In this document: positions 61,521-64,000 of the stretch, one piece after another | How the letters are laid out: each line of letters begins with the position of its first letter | Numbering within the stretch: position 1 is the stretch's first letter | Assembly (NCBI GenBank): GCA_947588605.1 | Contig: CANPYK010000009.1 | Location: 1-64,000, forward strand | Direction of reading: 5' to 3' | Length of the DNA stretch: 64,000 bases | From: an uncultured Oscillospiraceae bacterium | GTDB lineage: Bacteria; Bacillota; Clostridia; Oscillospirales; Oscillospiraceae | The notes under the pieces: model-generated | The model's database searches: none | Seen by the model: the letters and a program-made list of their open reading frames with translations, nothing else | Told to the model about the DNA's origin: nothing | Program-made: the position numbers and the translations under genes

Positions 61521-61573
61521 AAAGCCCCGGCGTGAATTCTGCGGAATTCACGCCGGGGCTTTCTGCTGTTTTG
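61521..61573 (+). terminator. Terminator after the DUF3048 gene
   Basis: AAAGCCCCGGCGTGAATTC and GAATTCACGCCGGGGCTTT pair perfectly around TGCG, followed by a T-rich stretch CTGCTGTTTTG. A second palindrome TTGAAAGGG/CCCTTTCAA (61482-61502) precedes it. Confidence 0.85.
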
Positions 61574-61599
61574 CTCCGCGCACGGCCCCTTTGGGGCCG

Positions 61600-62142
61600 C
61601 ACACTCCGCAAAACAAAAGGTATTTTTTCCGACGTACACGCCGCCGGAAAAATGATCGATGGGGGGGAGAATAAGGTTGCGGCGCTTTGCGCCGCATTTA
61701 TAAAAATTGCGCCGCAAAGCGGCGCAAATCTTTTAAAAGCCCCCTCCTCGTAGGAAGGGGGCAGGGGGGGAAAACGAGCGTTGGAGGATAGGGCGGTATC
61801 GCTAAACCGCACCTGCCTCCGATTTGGAGCCCTCCCCGCAGGGCGGGGAGGGGGAGGGGTGAGGTGGGAGCCGAAGGGCTGCAACCGGTTGCGATGAACG
61901 GACCCACCTCATCCGGCGCCTGCGGGCGCCACCTTCCCCGCCCTGCGGGGAAGGCTAAGACGGGGGAAACCCTTCCGCCTCGCTTCGCTCGGCACCTCCC
62001 CCCAGGGGGGAGGTTTTTAAGCTCCCCCTTGGGGCTGCGCCCGCAGGCGCGTGTCGGAGGCCAACCGTCCCGCAGGGGCGGCTCTTAGGCCGGAGACGAG
62101 CTGGCACGGCCGAAGGCCGTGACTGAGGGGTCCCCCCGCCCC
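61600..62142. repeat. Gene-free mosaic of GC-rich dispersed repeats
   Basis: No supported gene. It contains the block 61827-61966 shared with 34709-34847, a TTTATAAAAATTGCGCCGC hairpin (61698), and CCCCTCCTCGTAGGAAGGGG (61741). A part (62036-62100) with GCGCCCGCAGGCG and GCCAACCGTCCCGCAGGGGC resembles the MITE/tRNA-spacer sequence. Confidence 0.78.
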
Positions 62143-63147
62143 TTACAGCAGCGTCACCCCCGAGTACGCGCACTCCCTTATCGTGTCGTCGTCCCAGATG
62201 CTGGCCTGGACCTCGCCGACGTGGGCCTTTTGGAGGAGGAGCATGCACAGGCGGGACTGGCCGATGCCGCCGCCGATGGTGAGGGGGAGGCGGCCGTCCA
62301 GGAGGAGCTTGTGGAAGGTGAGCTTGCGCCGGTCGTCACAGCCGCGCTCGGTAAGCTGCCGGTCCAGGGACTCCGGGTCCACGCGGATGCCCATGGAGCT
62401 GACCTCGAAGGCACAGCCCAGAAGGTCGTTCCAGAACATGATGTCGCCGTTGAGGTCCCAGTCGTCGTAGTCCGGGGCGCGGCCGTCGTGGATCTTGCCG
62501 GATTTGAGCTTCTTGCCGATCTGCATGATGAACGCGGTGGGATGCTCCTTCAGGAAGGCGTTCTCCCGCTCCTTGGGGGTCAGATCGGGCCAGCGGTCCT
62601 CCAGCTCCTGGGTGGTGACGAAGGCCACGTCGGTGCTGATGTGGGCGGCGAGCTTGGGGAAGGCGGCCTTCAGCGCGTCGTTGGCCTCGGCGATGGCGGC
62701 GACGATGTCCCGGACGGTGGCCTTCAGGTAGTCCAGATTCCGGTCCTCCCGGGTGATGACCTTCTCCCAGTCCCACTGGTCCACGTAGATGGAGTGGAGG
62801 TTGTCCATGACCTCGTCCCGGCGGATGGCGTTCATGTCGGTGTAGAGCCCCGCGCCGGGGGCGAAGCCGTAGCGGTGGAGGGCCATGCGCTTCCACTTGG
62901 CCAGGGAGTGGACCACCTGCCCCTCCTTGTGCCCGTCGGGGATGTCAAAGCTGACGGGCCGCTCCACGCCGTTCAGGTCGTCGTTGAGCCCCGTGCTGGC
63001 CTCCACAAAAAGCGGCGCGGACACCCGCAAAAGGTTGAGCCGCCGGCTCAGCGCCTCCTCAAAGGCGTGCTTTAAGAGCGCGATGGCCCGCTGGGTGTCG
63101 TATATGCCGAGTACCGGCCTGTAGCCGGAGGGTATGTAAGCGTCCAT
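62143..63147 (-). CDS. asnA: Aspartate-ammonia ligase (asparagine synthetase A)
   Basis: 334 aa, the usual family length. It makes asparagine from aspartate, ammonia and ATP. Class II aminoacyl-tRNA-synthetase-like core: LNLLRVSAPLFVEASTGLND, FDIPDGHKEGQVVHSLAKWK, YTDMNAIRRDEVMDNLHSIY, VDQWDWEKVI, EVSSMGIRVDPESLDRQL, and the final LPLTIGGGIGQSRLCMLLLQ (motif 3 with Arg). The ATG follows AAGGGAGTGAACCGAC. It is a single gene between repeat blocks. Confidence 0.97.
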   Translation of the reverse strand: MDAYIPSGYRPVLGIYDTQRAIALLKHAFEEALSRRLNLLRVSAPLFVEASTGLNDDLNGVERPVSFDIPDGHKEGQVVHSLAKWKRMALHRYGFAPGAGLYTDMNAIRRDEVMDNLHSIYVDQWDWEKVITREDRNLDYLKATVRDIVAAIAEANDALKAAFPKLAAHISTDVAFVTTQELEDRWPDLTPKERENAFLKEHPTAFIMQIGKKLKSGKIHDGRAPDYDDWDLNGDIMFWNDLLGCAFEVSSMGIRVDPESLDRQLTERGCDDRRKLTFHKLLLDGRLPLTIGGGIGQSRLCMLLLQKAHVGEVQASIWDDDTIRECAYSGVTLL

Positions 63148-63229
63148 GTCGGTTCACTCCCTTGAAAAAACTATGGGGTATTTTACTACGGTAATGGGAA
63201 GAAGTCAAGGGGAAACCGCCGCTTGTTGT

Positions 63230-63365
63230 TTCGGATCGCCCCCGTTCACCGCCGTAGGGGCCGCCCTCCCGGGCGGCCCGCGTTTCGATGACCTCCGGAA
63301 CGTTGTTCGGGGCGGGTCAATGGTCGATGGGCGGGTCGCCCGGGAGGGCGACCCCTACAAGGTGA
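63230..63365. repeat. Inverted GC-rich repeat pair before recG
   Basis: GCCGTAGGGGCCGCCCTCCC with CGGGCGGCCC and, 60 bases on, GGGTCGCCCGGGAGGGCGACCCCTAC. The first and second halves are variants of the same palindrome facing each other. No gene. Confidence 0.7.
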
Positions 63366-63404
63366 ACGGGAATCGGGATGAGGAACCGCCCCCCTCTTAA
63401 AGGT

Positions 63405-63433
63405 TTGCAAAACGCCCCGCCATGTGGTATACT
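63405..63433 (+). promoter_or_regulatory. Promoter of recG
   Basis: TTGCAA (63405-63410) and TATACT (63428-63433), 17 bases apart. Confidence 0.75.
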
Positions 63434-63458
63434 ATCCCCAAACCGGGGAGGTGACGGG

Positions 63459-64000
63459 ATGGATATGCTGGATCGGGAGATCAGCGAGCTTACGGGCCTG
63501 CGGATCGGGGAGCAGAGGCTGAAGGCGTTTCATAAGCTGGGGATCGTGACGCTGCGGGACCTGGTGACGGATTTTCCCCGGGCCTACGACGACCGGCGGG
63601 AGGCGCGGCTCATCTCCGAGGCCGTCCCCGGGGAGGCAAACTGCGTTCTGGCCACGGTGGGGGAGCCGCCGAGGCTCAGCCGCATCCGCAAGGGGCTGGA
63701 CATCACCAAGACCTTCGTCTTTGACGGCATGGGGCGCATGGACGTGACCTTCTTCAACCAGCCCTACGTGAAAAACCTCCTGAAAACCGGGGAGACGTAC
63801 TATTTCTACGGCCGGGTGGAGAGAAAGGGGACCTACCGCCCCCAGATGCAAAATCCCGTCTTCGAGCCGGAGGGGAGCGAGCCCGTGACGACCCGGCGGG
63901 TGGTGCCGCTCTACCGGCTCACCGCCGGCCTCAGCCAGAAGATGGTCATGAGCGCCGTCCGGCGGGCGCTGGAGCTTTGCGGGGACGAGCTTCCCGAGCA
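63459..64000 (+). CDS. recG: ATP-dependent DNA helicase RecG, N-terminal part
   Basis: 180 codons before the window ends; the gene is open at the right edge. The ATG follows GGGGAGGTGACGG. The readable part is the RecG wedge region: RIGEQRLKAFHKLGIVTLRD, LVTDFPRAYDDRREARLISE, then the OB-fold (MDVTFFNQPYVKNLLKTGET, YYFYGRVERKGTYRPQMQNP) and VVPLYRLTAGLSQKMV. RecG remodels stalled forks and Holliday junctions. The helicase domains would follow outside the window. Confidence 0.93.
   Translation, partial: MDMLDREISELTGLRIGEQRLKAFHKLGIVTLRDLVTDFPRAYDDRREARLISEAVPGEANCVLATVGEPPRLSRIRKGLDITKTFVFDGMGRMDVTFFNQPYVKNLLKTGETYYFYGRVERKGTYRPQMQNPVFEPEGSEPVTTRRVVPLYRLTAGLSQKMVMSAVRRALELCGDELPE

Overview
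The window looks like chromosome of a high-GC, spore-forming, anaerobic member of the Clostridia, most like Oscillospirales/Oscillospiraceae. The basis is a SpoIIID regulator, a SigH-type sporulation sigma factor, pyruvate:ferredoxin oxidoreductase, a DUF4364 regulator, a DUF3048 protein, CapA-like proteins and sigma-A type promoters in an otherwise GC-rich sequence. No rRNA, CRISPR array, integrase or complete insertion sequence is visible.

Region 1 (about 1-18.6 kb) is an accessory, duplication-rich zone. It holds several copies of a short inverted-repeat element (MITE-like, flanked by TA), an ECF sigma/anti-sigma/lipoprotein/ABC-transporter operon (1.8-7.5 kb), a broken S-layer-homology gene, and a tRNA cluster (Gln, an unusual Ser-like tRNA, Phe, Tyr). 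It also holds a YcgL-type nucleotidyltransferase and three sets of paralogous modules. These are an EF-hand-like/SseB-like protein (252 and 11629), a 126-aa protein plus methyltransferase (8400 and 14637-15961), and a structured S-box-like RNA leader with its small protein (11129-11533 and 16571-17042). An AT-rich DUF4062 gene lies beside tRNA-Pro.

Region 2 (18.8-30.3 kb) is mostly housekeeping: trmB, a ferredoxin-type protein divergent from a Crp/Fnr regulator, and a minus-strand run FNT transporter - yifB/comM - [MITE] - thiI - M28 peptidase - cinA - frameshifted P-loop kinase. A tandem pair of CapA-like proteins follows.

Region 3 (30.7-42.9 kb) holds nifJ, a large lipoprotein, a conserved 273-aa protein, ruvC-ruvA-ruvB, sigH with a hairpin leader, a zinc-ribbon protein, and a roughly 0.5-kb GC-rich intergenic block present twice in tandem.

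Region 4 (42.9-58.3 kb) holds a MacB/FtsX-like ABC transporter with a very long coiled-coil insert, a string of membrane/hydrolase genes, a zinc-ribbon/Ig-like protein, a second tRNA cluster (Gly, Arg, His, Gln, Lys) with repeat-bearing spacers, spoIIID, pcrA, an aldose-1-epimerase and an overlapping SPFH - RHH - membrane protein - YbjQ cassette.

Region 5 (58.3-64 kb) holds repeat-rich intergenic DNA, a DUF4364 regulator, a DUF3048 lipid/wall-facing protein, asnA and the 5' part of recG.

The most unusual items are the Ser-like tRNA with an 8/4 acceptor/T arm and Sec-like D-arm (9757-9845), the duplicated S-box-like leader RNA in front of a small unknown protein, and the sharing of sequence between the long MITE copies and the tRNA spacers.
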